From the NCBI GenBank assembly GCA_046705265.1, contig JBJKQL010000127.1, forward strand, positions 52,991 through 116,990: DNA of 64,000 bases, read 5' to 3'. Made by a program: the position numbers and the translations under genes. Source of the stretch: JAJYTL01 sp046705265. Its GTDB lineage: Bacteria; Pseudomonadota; Alphaproteobacteria; Ferrovibrionales; Ferrovibrionaceae. How positions within the stretch are numbered: position 1 is the first letter of the stretch; each line of letters opens with the position of its first letter. A model generated the notes under the pieces. It saw only the letters and a program-made list of their open reading frames with translations. It was not told the origin of the DNA and made no database searches. Shown here piece by piece: positions 48,374 to 55,956 of this stretch.

Positions 48374-48805
48374 TCAGCCCGCTGGCGCAATGGGAAAGGC
48401 GTTACCCTTGCCACTTCCTGCATCGTTGCCCGCCACGTCGAGCGCGCGGCGCACGGTATCGAGCAAGAGGACGCTGTCAAACGGCTTTTCGATCATAGCG
48501 AAGGCGCCAACCTTGGCGCCCTGACGGCGAACCTGATCGTCCATATGGCCCGTGACGAGCACGGCCGGCAGGCACTTTCCAGCATCGGCAAGCCGAGTCA
48601 GAAGCTCCACCCCGCTGATGACCGGCATTTCCACATCGACGACCAGACAAGCACGGGGAGGGATCGGATAATGGTCGAGTAGCGCATCGGCCGAGTGGAA
48701 ATCCACGACAATGAAGCCATGCAGTTCAAGCAGGACCTTCAGCGAATCGCGTACCGCCGGATCATCGTCCACTAACAAAACGGTCTCCTTAGGCACGAGC
48801 GCCAT
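48374..48805 (-). CDS. Receiver-only response regulator (FixJ-like)
   Basis: The 143-residue protein is a single phosphoacceptor domain. It has the acidic pair in VLLVDDDPAVRDSL, the phosphorylatable aspartate in VVDVEMPVISG, the switch threonine in VLVTGHMDD and the lysine in IEKPFDS. The sequence is closest in style to FixJ receivers, but the DNA-binding domain is absent and a short glycine-rich tail ends the protein. It may act by protein contact or as a phosphate sink. It is divergent from the universal stress gene, and no histidine kinase is adjacent. Confidence 0.9.
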   Translation of the reverse strand: MALVPKETVLLVDDDPAVRDSLKVLLELHGFIVVDFHSADALLDHYPIPPRACLVVDVEMPVISGVELLTRLADAGKCLPAVLVTGHMDDQVRRQGAKVGAFAMIEKPFDSVLLLDTVRRALDVAGNDAGSGKGNAFPIAPAG

Positions 48806-48983
48806 ATATTCTATCCCGGCACATATCGATCTGGTCTTTTAAATAAAGCCAGAGTTCCGTGCGCGTTTATAATCCCGCTGCTCATCGTAACCACGTCGCA
48901 GAATAGGGCCCATCGGATACGCCTCAAATAAGGAAGTGTCCTTACGGTCTAAGATCGAACCGGCTATTTCCAACAGCCGAATA

Positions 48984-48997
48984 TTGATCCACCTCAA
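48984..48997 (+). promoter_or_regulatory. FNR/FixK-type box upstream of the universal stress gene
   Basis: TTGAT-CCAC-CTCAA differs at one base from the palindrome TTGAT-N4-ATCAA. Its centre is 40-41 bp upstream of the expected transcription start of the -10 element at 49018, the class II activator position. A FixK-like regulator gene lies just downstream. Confidence 0.6.
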
Positions 48998-49017
48998 TGT
49001 TGTCGGACTGCCGTCTC

Positions 49018-49023
49018 TATAAT
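49018..49023 (+). promoter_or_regulatory. -10 element TATAAT of the universal stress gene
   Basis: A perfect TATAAT stands 37 bp before the ATG. There is no -35 match, as expected of an activator-dependent class II promoter with the FNR-like box centred about 27-30 bp upstream. Confidence 0.55.
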
Positions 49024-49059
49024 AGATAGCTCAACATTTGCTATCGGGAGAAGAACGTC

Positions 49060-49929
49060 ATGTCCTTTCGGACAATCATCGCGGCGATTAGCGGCGGCAG
49101 CGCAAGTTTCGGCGCAGCCGAACTTGCGTGTGAGCTTGCCGCTCGTTTCAAAGCCCACGTCGAGGGATTTCGCGCCGAGATCGATCCGGGCCTGATGCTC
49201 GCCGTCGGCGTCGACGACATCGGCTCGCCGCAGGCAGCTCTTGCCATCGATGAGGCTGCCAAGCGCGAGGCCGAAGCAACGGAGCGCGCGCGGAGCGTGT
49301 TCAACTCCGCAGCGGAGCGTTATCAGCTACCGGTCCGCGAGACACCGCCGACGGACAATGAAGCGTTGTTGCAGAGCTCCTCCGCCGCGTGGCGCATCGA
49401 GATTGGGCGCGGCACGGAAAATCTTATCTCGCGTGCCCGCATGTTCGACCTTGTCGTTCTTGGCCGCTCCGGCCGGGTGGTCGATGAACCCCATTCAGAC
49501 GCAGTCGAGGCGGCGCTTCTCGCCACCGGCCGGCCGGTGTTGATCGCGCCGGAAAAGAAAGCGGAGGCCATCGGTAAATCAGTCGCGTTGGCCTGGAACA
49601 ATTCGGCACAGTCGGCGAGCGCTCTCGCCGCAGCCTTGCCGTTTCTCACCACGGCGCGGGAGGTACATCTCCTGGCTCTTGGTGATACCAAATCTGAAAC
49701 GCTCGCTAGGCATCTTGGCTGGTATGGGATCAAGGCCAAAGTTCATTCTGTCTACAAGATTGAACACGCCGGAGCCGGAGATCTTCTACTCGCGGCCGCC
49801 CGCGAGCATGGCGCGGATCTTCTCGCGATGGGCGGCTATGGCCACGCTCCGTGGCGGGAAATGCTGTTCGGTGGCGCCACACGGCACATTATTGGCGTCA
49901 GCCGCATGCCGCTTCTGGTCGCGCACTGA
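49060..49929 (+). CDS. Universal stress protein, tandem UspA domains
   Basis: The 289-residue protein has two UspA domains (about 1-140 and 155-289). The first lacks a clean ATP-binding glycine motif. The second keeps it as MGGYGHAPWREMLFGGATR near the C-terminus, so at least that half may bind ATP. GGGAGAAG precedes the ATG. The promoter has an FNR/FixK-type box. Such proteins are often induced under low oxygen in alphaproteobacteria, which fits, but the function of this one is not known. Confidence 0.9.
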   Translation: MSFRTIIAAISGGSASFGAAELACELAARFKAHVEGFRAEIDPGLMLAVGVDDIGSPQAALAIDEAAKREAEATERARSVFNSAAERYQLPVRETPPTDNEALLQSSSAAWRIEIGRGTENLISRARMFDLVVLGRSGRVVDEPHSDAVEAALLATGRPVLIAPEKKAEAIGKSVALAWNNSAQSASALAAALPFLTTAREVHLLALGDTKSETLARHLGWYGIKAKVHSVYKIEHAGAGDLLLAAAREHGADLLAMGGYGHAPWREMLFGGATRHIIGVSRMPLLVAH

Positions 49930-49940
49930 GGTCGCAAGTT

Positions 49941-49981
49941 CCTTGCCGCTTCGTCACCCAAACGGGGACGAAGCGGCAAGG
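49941..49981. repeat. Perfect 15-bp inverted repeat after the universal stress gene
   Basis: CCTTGCCGCTTCGTC pairs with GACGAAGCGGCAAGG around an 11-base loop that can add CCC/GGG. No U run follows on either strand. It lies 11 bp after the stop, between convergent genes. Confidence 0.7.
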
Positions 49982-50020
49982 GAAAATAGGGTGCCTTGAC
50001 GAGGAAGCGGCATCGCATAT

Positions 50021-50051
50021 AGGGCCGTCAGGGTCCTATGCGGCCCTTTTT
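50021..50051 (+). terminator. Intrinsic terminator of the universal stress gene
   Basis: AGGGCCG (50021-50027) pairs with CGGCCCT (50041-50047), then a run of five T. It lies about 90 bp after the stop, following the perfect inverted repeat at 49941-49981. Confidence 0.7.
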
Positions 50052-50137
50052 GGCAAGCCTTGAAAACCGGAGCCTCGCGGTGCGCTTATGGCCTCCGGCG
50101 CCGATCGGAACGTACGCTCGAGCTTATCTCGAAACCT

Positions 50138-50965
50138 TCAGCCGAAATGGATCTCGCCATGGCGGACGGAACGAAGACCAAACCGCGGCGCAGCATAGCG
50201 GGCAGGATTGGGGTCCGGCATTTCGCCTCCTTCGGCGAGATTGGTCAGCGCGTCATGATCAAGGATAGTGATCGACCCCGGCGTTTCAAGCGCGATCCAG
50301 CCGGAATTTTTCAGCCGTGTAAAGGTGCGGCTCACGGTTTCCGTGGTGAGACCAAGGTAGTCCGCAATGTCTGTCCGTGTCATCGGCAAGGCGACCACGG
50401 CGCCGTTTCGGTCACGCTCGTACTCGCGGTCCGAAAGCATGAGAATGAAGGAGGCGATCTTTTCATCGGCACATTTGCGCCCGAGCAGCACCATTTGCGT
50501 CTGCGCAGCCGCAAGCTCGGTAGAAGCCAAGGCCAAAAAATGCCGCGCCATCGCCGGGTGCTGGTCGAGCAGCCGCTCGAATTGCGATCGCGGCATCAGG
50601 CAGAGCCTCACCTCAGTCAAGGCATCCGCGCTGTAGCTGTAATCGGGTGCGAAGGTGAGGCCGAGAAGATCTCCCGCGAACAGGAAGCCGGTGATTTGGC
50701 GCCGCCCGTCCAGCATAAGCTTATAGATTTTCACCGCGCCTTCGGTGATGATTGCGAAACGCGATGCTGGCTCGCCCTCGGTCAGCAGAGTCCGGCCAGC
50801 AGTAAAGTAGTGCGGCGCCCCGATTTTCGTTATGTAGCCCACATCCTCCGCCGGAACCGCACGACACGTATGGACCGCGCGCTGCGCGCCGGCAAGCACA
50901 CCGGGGGCTGTCGTGCTCAGAACTTGGCTGGCGAAATTGTTTGTCGAAGATGGAGCAGGCCGCAT
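50138..50965 (-). CDS. Crp/Fnr family transcriptional regulator (FixK-like)
   Basis: The 275-residue protein has a cyclic-nucleotide-binding-like domain (about 40-155, with EGEPASRFAIITEGAVKIYK) and a C-terminal helix-turn-helix. The recognition helix LTTETVSRTFTRLKN keeps the E-x2-S-R pattern that reads TTGAT half sites. The N-terminus has a single cysteine (AVHTCRAV), so the oxygen-sensing iron-sulfur cluster of FNR is unlikely; FixK- or DNR-type control is more probable. The ATG at 50965 has GGAGGG upstream. The frame extends to 51031 without family features. Confidence 0.9.
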   Translation of the reverse strand: MRPAPSSTNNFASQVLSTTAPGVLAGAQRAVHTCRAVPAEDVGYITKIGAPHYFTAGRTLLTEGEPASRFAIITEGAVKIYKLMLDGRRQITGFLFAGDLLGLTFAPDYSYSADALTEVRLCLMPRSQFERLLDQHPAMARHFLALASTELAAAQTQMVLLGRKCADEKIASFILMLSDREYERDRNGAVVALPMTRTDIADYLGLTTETVSRTFTRLKNSGWIALETPGSITILDHDALTNLAEGGEMPDPNPARYAAPRFGLRSVRHGEIHFG

Positions 50966-51471
50966 CGCATCCCTCCTGATTTTCGCGAATTCCATTCGGC
51001 CACCGGCGGTGACCGCAAGAGCCTCGCCCACCTCTCAAAGGGTTAAAATTCGGTTTGCTCCTTAGGAATGCTCCCTACGGGATTTCCCATAGATTTAGAT
51101 CCGCGGGGCCGGACCGTTTCTTAGCAAGCCGACAGAGAAATCCCGCTTCGAACGACCTCAAACCGCTCGATAAAATGATGATCGGAACGCGCGTGACAGA
51201 CGCTTGCGCCCCCGCCGATCGACGGTTGGGCCGCCCGCCAATCCGCATCGCACTACCCTTGTAATCGCCAACTCCGGAACCGTGTTCCCGTTTTTTGCCG
51301 ATGAGCAGCGTCGGTCGTTCGCTGAAACAGCCGGAAGCGTTATCGGCATATTGAGAGAGTGCGGCCGCCGCGATCCTGGACCTGCCGGCGCTGTCGTTCT
51401 TGACATGAGTCCGTGTTCTAGATATTTGTTCGATATAAGAACATTTGTTTGATCTTGGAACAAGATCGGAG
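50966..51471. other. Divergent promoter region of the Crp/Fnr and IclR genes
   Basis: About 500 bp without a gene. The last 46 bp hold the two tandem palindromes described next. I see no FNR-type box in front of the Crp/Fnr gene, so autoregulation of that kind is not indicated. Confidence 0.6.
51426..51463. promoter_or_regulatory. Two abutting 19-bp inverted repeats: putative IclR operator
   Basis: TTGTTC-N7-GAACAT (51426-51444) and TTGTTT-N7-GAACAA (51445-51463) have the same 6-7-6 build and follow each other without a gap, ending 8 bp before the iclR ATG. The first contains GTTCGATA, as I recall the P. putida PcaR box to begin. Confidence 0.7.
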
Positions 51472-52257
51472 ATGACGGAAACGACCGTTAAGACGCGAGA
51501 TTCGCCCGACTTCGTGCAATCGCTTGCCCGCGGGCTTGCGGTGATCGAGGCGTTTTCGAACGAGCGCCGCGAACTGACCTTGAGCGATGTGGCGGCTCGA
51601 ACCGGGTTAACGCGGGCGACCGCGCGGCGTTTTCTGCATACCTTGCGCGACCTTGGTTATGTCGGATTCGACGGCAAATATTTTGGCTTGAAGCCGCGGG
51701 TTCTTTGCCTCGGGTACGCCTATCTCTCGTCGATGAACATTGCCGAAATGGCCGAACCCTACATGGAGCAGGTGGTCGCCGAGTTGCACGAGAGCTGCTC
51801 CGCTTCGGTATTGGACGGCACGGATATCGTATACCTCGTACGGGTGCCGACGAAGCGTATAATGACTATCGCGCTAACGGTCGGCAGCCGGCTTCCGGCT
51901 CATGTCACCTCGATGGGCCGCGTGCTTCTTGCCCATCTGTCCCCGGCCTATCTCGATGCCTATTTTCGCGCCGCCTCCCTGAAAAGGTGGACGCCTTATA
52001 CCCTGACGGATGAAGGCGAAATCCGACGCATCCTGGCCGAAGTTGCAAAGCAGGAGTATGCGGTCCTAGATCAGGAACTTGAGGAGGGCTTGCGCTCGAT
52101 TGCGGTGCCGATCCGCGACTACAAAAAGCAGGTCGTCGCTGCCATTAACTGCTCGACGCACACGAGCCGCACCAGCGCCGAAGACCTAGTGAGACGTTTC
52201 TTGCCCGTGCTGCAGGAAGCAGCCGACGCGATATCGCATGCTCTGAGCGGGCGCTAG
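51472..52257 (+). CDS. IclR family transcriptional regulator (PcaR/PobR-like)
   Basis: The 261-residue protein has an N-terminal winged helix (FVQSLARGLAVIEAF, then TLSDVAARTGLTRATARRFLHTL) and a C-terminal effector-binding GAF-like domain (SVLDGTDIVYLVRVPTKR and AVLDQELEEGLRSIAVPI). The opening VQSLARGLAVI is typical of the group that controls protocatechuate and 4-hydroxybenzoate degradation. The effector is therefore probably an aromatic acid or beta-ketoadipate, by inference. A ring-cleavage dioxygenase gene is 13 kb away, with no other pca gene near. Two tandem 19-bp palindromes precede the ATG at 51472. Confidence 0.9.
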   Translation: MTETTVKTRDSPDFVQSLARGLAVIEAFSNERRELTLSDVAARTGLTRATARRFLHTLRDLGYVGFDGKYFGLKPRVLCLGYAYLSSMNIAEMAEPYMEQVVAELHESCSASVLDGTDIVYLVRVPTKRIMTIALTVGSRLPAHVTSMGRVLLAHLSPAYLDAYFRAASLKRWTPYTLTDEGEIRRILAEVAKQEYAVLDQELEEGLRSIAVPIRDYKKQVVAAINCSTHTSRTSAEDLVRRFLPVLQEAADAISHALSGR

Positions 52258-52341
52258 GACAACGCTTTTCGGTCAGCGATCGCTGCTGGCCGCCTTGTTA
52301 GCAGAGATACCGCCACAGCAAGGCTTGGCGAAGCCTGCCGG

Positions 52342-53436
52342 TCAGCCATCCTCGGTATAAAGCACGCTGGTGATGCCAAGCAGTGCGCTGATACCAGCCG
52401 GCGTCCAAGCCGCGAGCAGAACCGGGATGGTGCCAGCCCGGCCAAGCTCGAACACCACGCTCGAGAGAAAATAGAGCACGAAGCCGGCGATCACTCCGCC
52501 GGAAAGCAGGAGGCCGATCCCGCCCTGGCGCGAAAACCGGAGCGAAAAGGCTGTGGCAATCAAAACCATGGCAACGAAGAGAAGCGGGAGCGACATCAGC
52601 TCGTTCCAGCGCAGTTGGTGGCGCACTGCGGAAAAGCCATTCTTCTGTAACATGTGAATGAAACCCGGCAGACGCCAAAACGAAAGTGAGCCTGGCGACG
52701 CGAAACTGTCCTCGATCTGACTCACGGTCAGGGTCGTCTTTACGCGATCATGGGCATAAAGCTTGCTCGGTTCGCCGGGAATCGTCACCAGCGCGTGTGT
52801 CAGTTCCCAATAGCCAGATTTGAGTGCTGCCCTTGTGGCATCGATGCGCCCGGCGAATTGATCCTGACCGCGGAACAGGAAAATGGTCACGTCCCACAGA
52901 TTGCGGCCCTTATTGGCGGCGCGAAGCGCATGTACGACCGAGCCGCCGTCGGCGCCCGCTTCCCGCAACCAGAGCCCATTCTCCGAGAGCGAAAGCATGC
53001 TGCTTTGACCCTGGAAATAACGGGCCTCGAGCTGTTGAAAATGCGACACCATGGCAGCCGAAATAGGATTGAATACCGTCACCTCGATAACGCCTATCAA
53101 GGCGGCCAGCACGAGGCCGGGCAACAAGAACTGCCAAACCGAAACGCCTGCGGCCCGTGCTACCACCAGTTCCTGATTGCGGGTCAGGCGGGTGAGCGTC
53201 AGCATGCTGCCGAACAGCACCGCAAAGGGCATGAGGCGGAACGAAAGCGAAGGCAACTGAAGCAGCGACATTTCAAGAACGACGCCAAAGCCGATCTCAG
53301 GGTGGCCCGACGCGCGGCGCAGCAGTTCAACCAGATTCGCACTCTGCGCCACGATTACCAAAGAGGCAAAGACGATCGCTATCCCGATAAGGAACTGGCG
53401 CGCCATATAAAGAAAGAATGTCCGTGACAAGTACAT
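52342..53436 (-). CDS. lptG: LPS export ABC transporter permease LptG
   Basis: LptG is one of the two membrane subunits of the LptB2FG complex that pulls lipopolysaccharide from the inner membrane toward the outer membrane. The 364-residue protein has six helices: three at the N-terminus (to about residue 125), a periplasmic beta-jellyroll (about 135-270), and three at the C-terminus. It begins MYLSRTFFLYMARQFL and has the conserved LTLTRLTRNQELVVARAAGVS segment, given here as TRNQELVVARAAG. The partner lptF, usually adjacent, is not upstream, where a 350-bp gap lies. Confidence 0.92.
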   Translation of the reverse strand: MYLSRTFFLYMARQFLIGIAIVFASLVIVAQSANLVELLRRASGHPEIGFGVVLEMSLLQLPSLSFRLMPFAVLFGSMLTLTRLTRNQELVVARAAGVSVWQFLLPGLVLAALIGVIEVTVFNPISAAMVSHFQQLEARYFQGQSSMLSLSENGLWLREAGADGGSVVHALRAANKGRNLWDVTIFLFRGQDQFAGRIDATRAALKSGYWELTHALVTIPGEPSKLYAHDRVKTTLTVSQIEDSFASPGSLSFWRLPGFIHMLQKNGFSAVRHQLRWNELMSLPLLFVAMVLIATAFSLRFSRQGGIGLLLSGGVIAGFVLYFLSSVVFELGRAGTIPVLLAAWTPAGISALLGITSVLYTEDG

Positions 53437-53786
53437 GCCGATCGCTTTCCATCATCGAGTGCGACAGGATGTCTACGATCCCGCTTGCTGTGCCGCCACG
53501 TCCCCTGAGCGCATTTTAGACCAATCACTATCGTCCAACTCGCGAACGATCAAACCTCAAAACACGGCCTCATGCACCCAATATCGCCGTGAAAAATAAT
53601 CCAGGGCTGGGCATCCACCACTTTTGCTGTCGCCGCAATGGCTCATACTAGAGGCCAGAAAATTTCTTTTGCCCCGAAGCGTAGGATTTTGGTCATACTC
53701 CCGTGTTTATGTTACATATTGAATTCGGCGCTGTGGCGTCCCAGCGGCCCCGCCAGGGGAAGCGTATGTTGGTGGGAAGGGGGAGG
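53437..53786. other. Intergenic region upstream of lptG
   Basis: About 350 bp with no clear gene. It should hold the lptG promoter. I see no lptF remnant. Confidence 0.5.
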
Positions 53787-53966
53787 ATGCGCAAGATTAT
53801 CGGTTTTTTTGCCTTGGTCGGTTTGATTTCTCTGCCGCTGGTCGCGGGGCTCGCGGTTTCTGCCGTGACCAGCACACCGGCTCACCGAGCGAGAAGCGCG
53901 GTTGCTTATCCCAACTCCAGCGTGGCGACATTCCCGACCGCCAAAGCGCTTTCCCAGAAGCCTTAA
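53787..53966 (+). CDS. Possible small exported or membrane protein
   Basis: The frame encodes 59 residues beginning MRKIIGFFALVGLISLPL, a positively charged start and an 18-residue hydrophobic segment that looks like a signal peptide or membrane anchor. The tail is polar and ends in KALSQKP. A purine-rich GGAAGGGGGAGG stands before the ATG. I do not recognise a family. The frame reaches back to 53703, but the signal-like start favours 53787. Confidence 0.35.
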   Translation: MRKIIGFFALVGLISLPLVAGLAVSAVTSTPAHRARSAVAYPNSSVATFPTAKALSQKP

Positions 53967-54033
53967 AGGTGGTCCAGTCTCGATCCCAATGAGGCGCGCG
54001 GTTCGGAACGCCGTCGCCGCCGAGCGAGTCGAT

Positions 54034-54054
54034 CGCTTAGGGCTTAGGGCTTAG
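54034..54054. repeat. Heptanucleotide repeat TTAGGGC x3
   Basis: Three tandem copies of GCTTAGG (7-bp period) abut the stop codon of the asparagine synthase gene. The TAA of that gene is within the repeat. Confidence 0.7.
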
Positions 54055-55940
54055 GCGGAAGCCCGGAGCGGCGCCTTGGGTGCTCTCTCGCTTTCCAGCC
54101 CTTTCGCCCAGCCAACCCATTCGCCGAGCACGATCAAGGTCCACAGCGCGCGCGCGTGATCGGCGCGAAATGCGCGATGTTCCTCGAACAGCGCCATCGC
54201 TGCCGCCGGATTAACGCCGACTTCCTGCAGCCGTTCGCCGCTGAGCGCGGCCGCCGCCCATTCGGCAAGCGGACCGCGCAACCACCGACCGAGCGGCACG
54301 GAAAGGCCGCGCTTCCGTCGATAGACGATGCCGCGCGGAAGATATTTAAGCGCGTAGCGCTTGAGGAAGGCCTTGGTCGTAATGCCGCGAACCCGTTCGG
54401 ATCGAGGCAACCCGGCAGCGAATTCCATGACCGTGTGATCAAGAAAAGGCGCACGGAGCTCAACCGCGGAACTCATACTGGCGCGATCGGCCTTGGTCAA
54501 AAGCCCCTCCGCGAGCGACGTTTCGAGATCATGCTGCTGCACGCGGTCGAGGAGAGCCCCGACCGTCGAAACTGACACCGCGGGATCGGGCGGTCTCACG
54601 CCGAGGCGTTCCAGGAGCCCGGGCGCAATGGTCGAGGTCCATAACAGATGGCGGGAAAAGCCATCCGCAGTGTCGGCATCTACGAAACGGCGGAGAAGAT
54701 AGGAAAGCGTAACTTTCTTTTCGCTGGGCGGCAGGCGCCCGATCAAGTTGCGCACAACGCCGCGCAAGGCCGCTGGCATGCTCCGATAGCCCTCGCCAAG
54801 CACGGCGCCGATATAGGTCGGGTAACCGCCAAAGAGCTCGTCCGCGCCTTCGCCGACCAGAATCAAAGGAACATCCTCGGCCGCCCGGCGCGCGAGCAGT
54901 GCGGTCGGGATCCACGCCGGATCGGCAAGCGGCTCGCCGACCAAGCGGATCAGCTTACTGAGCTCCTCCGGAAAGTTTTCGGCTTCGACCCAGACCGGTA
55001 TCGGCTCGATATCAAGCCGGCGTGCCACCTCAAGAGCGTAGTTGCCTTCATCGTAGGAAGCCTCGCGAAAGCGCAATGTGTAGGATTTCAGGGGCATTCC
55101 GGGCCGGATATCTCGCGCGACGGCAGCAACCAGCGAGGAATCGATTCCACCACTGATAAAGAGCCCAAATGGTACGTCGACGTCGCTCTGTCGTTTCACC
55201 GCACCGCGAAAAATGCCATCGAAGGTATCGAGCGCGGCTGGACGTTTTGGTCGCGTGACGATGTCCCAGCGCCAATAGCGACGCCGCTCGACGCCATCGA
55301 CGCTGATGCTGACGATTTCCGCCGGGCGCACCTTTTCGACGTCGGCGAAGGGACTGGCTGGCGCGATAAAAGCACCGCAGCGCAGATAACCGCCGAGCGC
55401 CGGACGGTCGAAGGCAAAGGCGGCCTTGGCGCCGCCCGCAAGCGCAGCGATTTCGGTGGCGAAACTCACTTCGTCACCGTCGCGAGTGAAGAACAGCGGA
55501 CGTTCCCCCGCTCGATCACGGGCGAGAATAAGGCGTTCCGCCAATGGATCCCATAGCGCCAACGCGAAGGCGCCAGCAAGACGCTCAACGAAGGCGTCGC
55601 CCAGTTCGAGATAGAGGCCAGGAATCACGGCGACGTCGGTCGCGTGCACCACAGCGCGGCCGCGGGCGGCCAGCCAAGCTCGTAATTCTCGATGATTGTC
55701 GATTTCGCCGTTGCAGGCAACAATAACGCCGCTTGGCTGGTCGATGATCGGCTGCGCGCCATCGTCGAGGCCGCGGATGGCGAGTCGTGCCGCGCCGAAG
55801 AGCGTGCGCGTTCCCTCGCCGATACCAACACCGCTACCGCCCCGATGCTCCAGGGCATCGCGCATGGCGACAACCCGATGAACCATGGCGCCCTGGTCCG
55901 GTCCCTCGGCAAAGCTCGCGATTCCGCAGATGCCGCACAC
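54051..55940 (-). CDS. asnB: Asparagine synthase (glutamine-hydrolysing)
   Basis: The enzyme makes asparagine from aspartate, ATP and glutamine, or amidates another carboxylate. The 629-residue protein begins MCGICGIASF with the catalytic cysteine 2 of the glutaminase domain (about 1-215). The synthetase domain has the PP-loop LFISGGIDSSL and the LVGEGADELFGGYP motif. The start is a GTG with GAGGGA upstream. It lies 16 bp after the GT39 gene in the same direction, so it may modify a surface glycan rather than serve amino acid supply. Confidence 0.92.
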   Translation of the reverse strand: MCGICGIASFAEGPDQGAMVHRVVAMRDALEHRGGSGVGIGEGTRTLFGAARLAIRGLDDGAQPIIDQPSGVIVACNGEIDNHRELRAWLAARGRAVVHATDVAVIPGLYLELGDAFVERLAGAFALALWDPLAERLILARDRAGERPLFFTRDGDEVSFATEIAALAGGAKAAFAFDRPALGGYLRCGAFIAPASPFADVEKVRPAEIVSISVDGVERRRYWRWDIVTRPKRPAALDTFDGIFRGAVKRQSDVDVPFGLFISGGIDSSLVAAVARDIRPGMPLKSYTLRFREASYDEGNYALEVARRLDIEPIPVWVEAENFPEELSKLIRLVGEPLADPAWIPTALLARRAAEDVPLILVGEGADELFGGYPTYIGAVLGEGYRSMPAALRGVVRNLIGRLPPSEKKVTLSYLLRRFVDADTADGFSRHLLWTSTIAPGLLERLGVRPPDPAVSVSTVGALLDRVQQHDLETSLAEGLLTKADRASMSSAVELRAPFLDHTVMEFAAGLPRSERVRGITTKAFLKRYALKYLPRGIVYRRKRGLSVPLGRWLRGPLAEWAAAALSGERLQEVGVNPAAAMALFEEHRAFRADHARALWTLIVLGEWVGWAKGLESERAPKAPLRASA

Positions 55941-55956
55941 TTCAATCCCTCATCGC

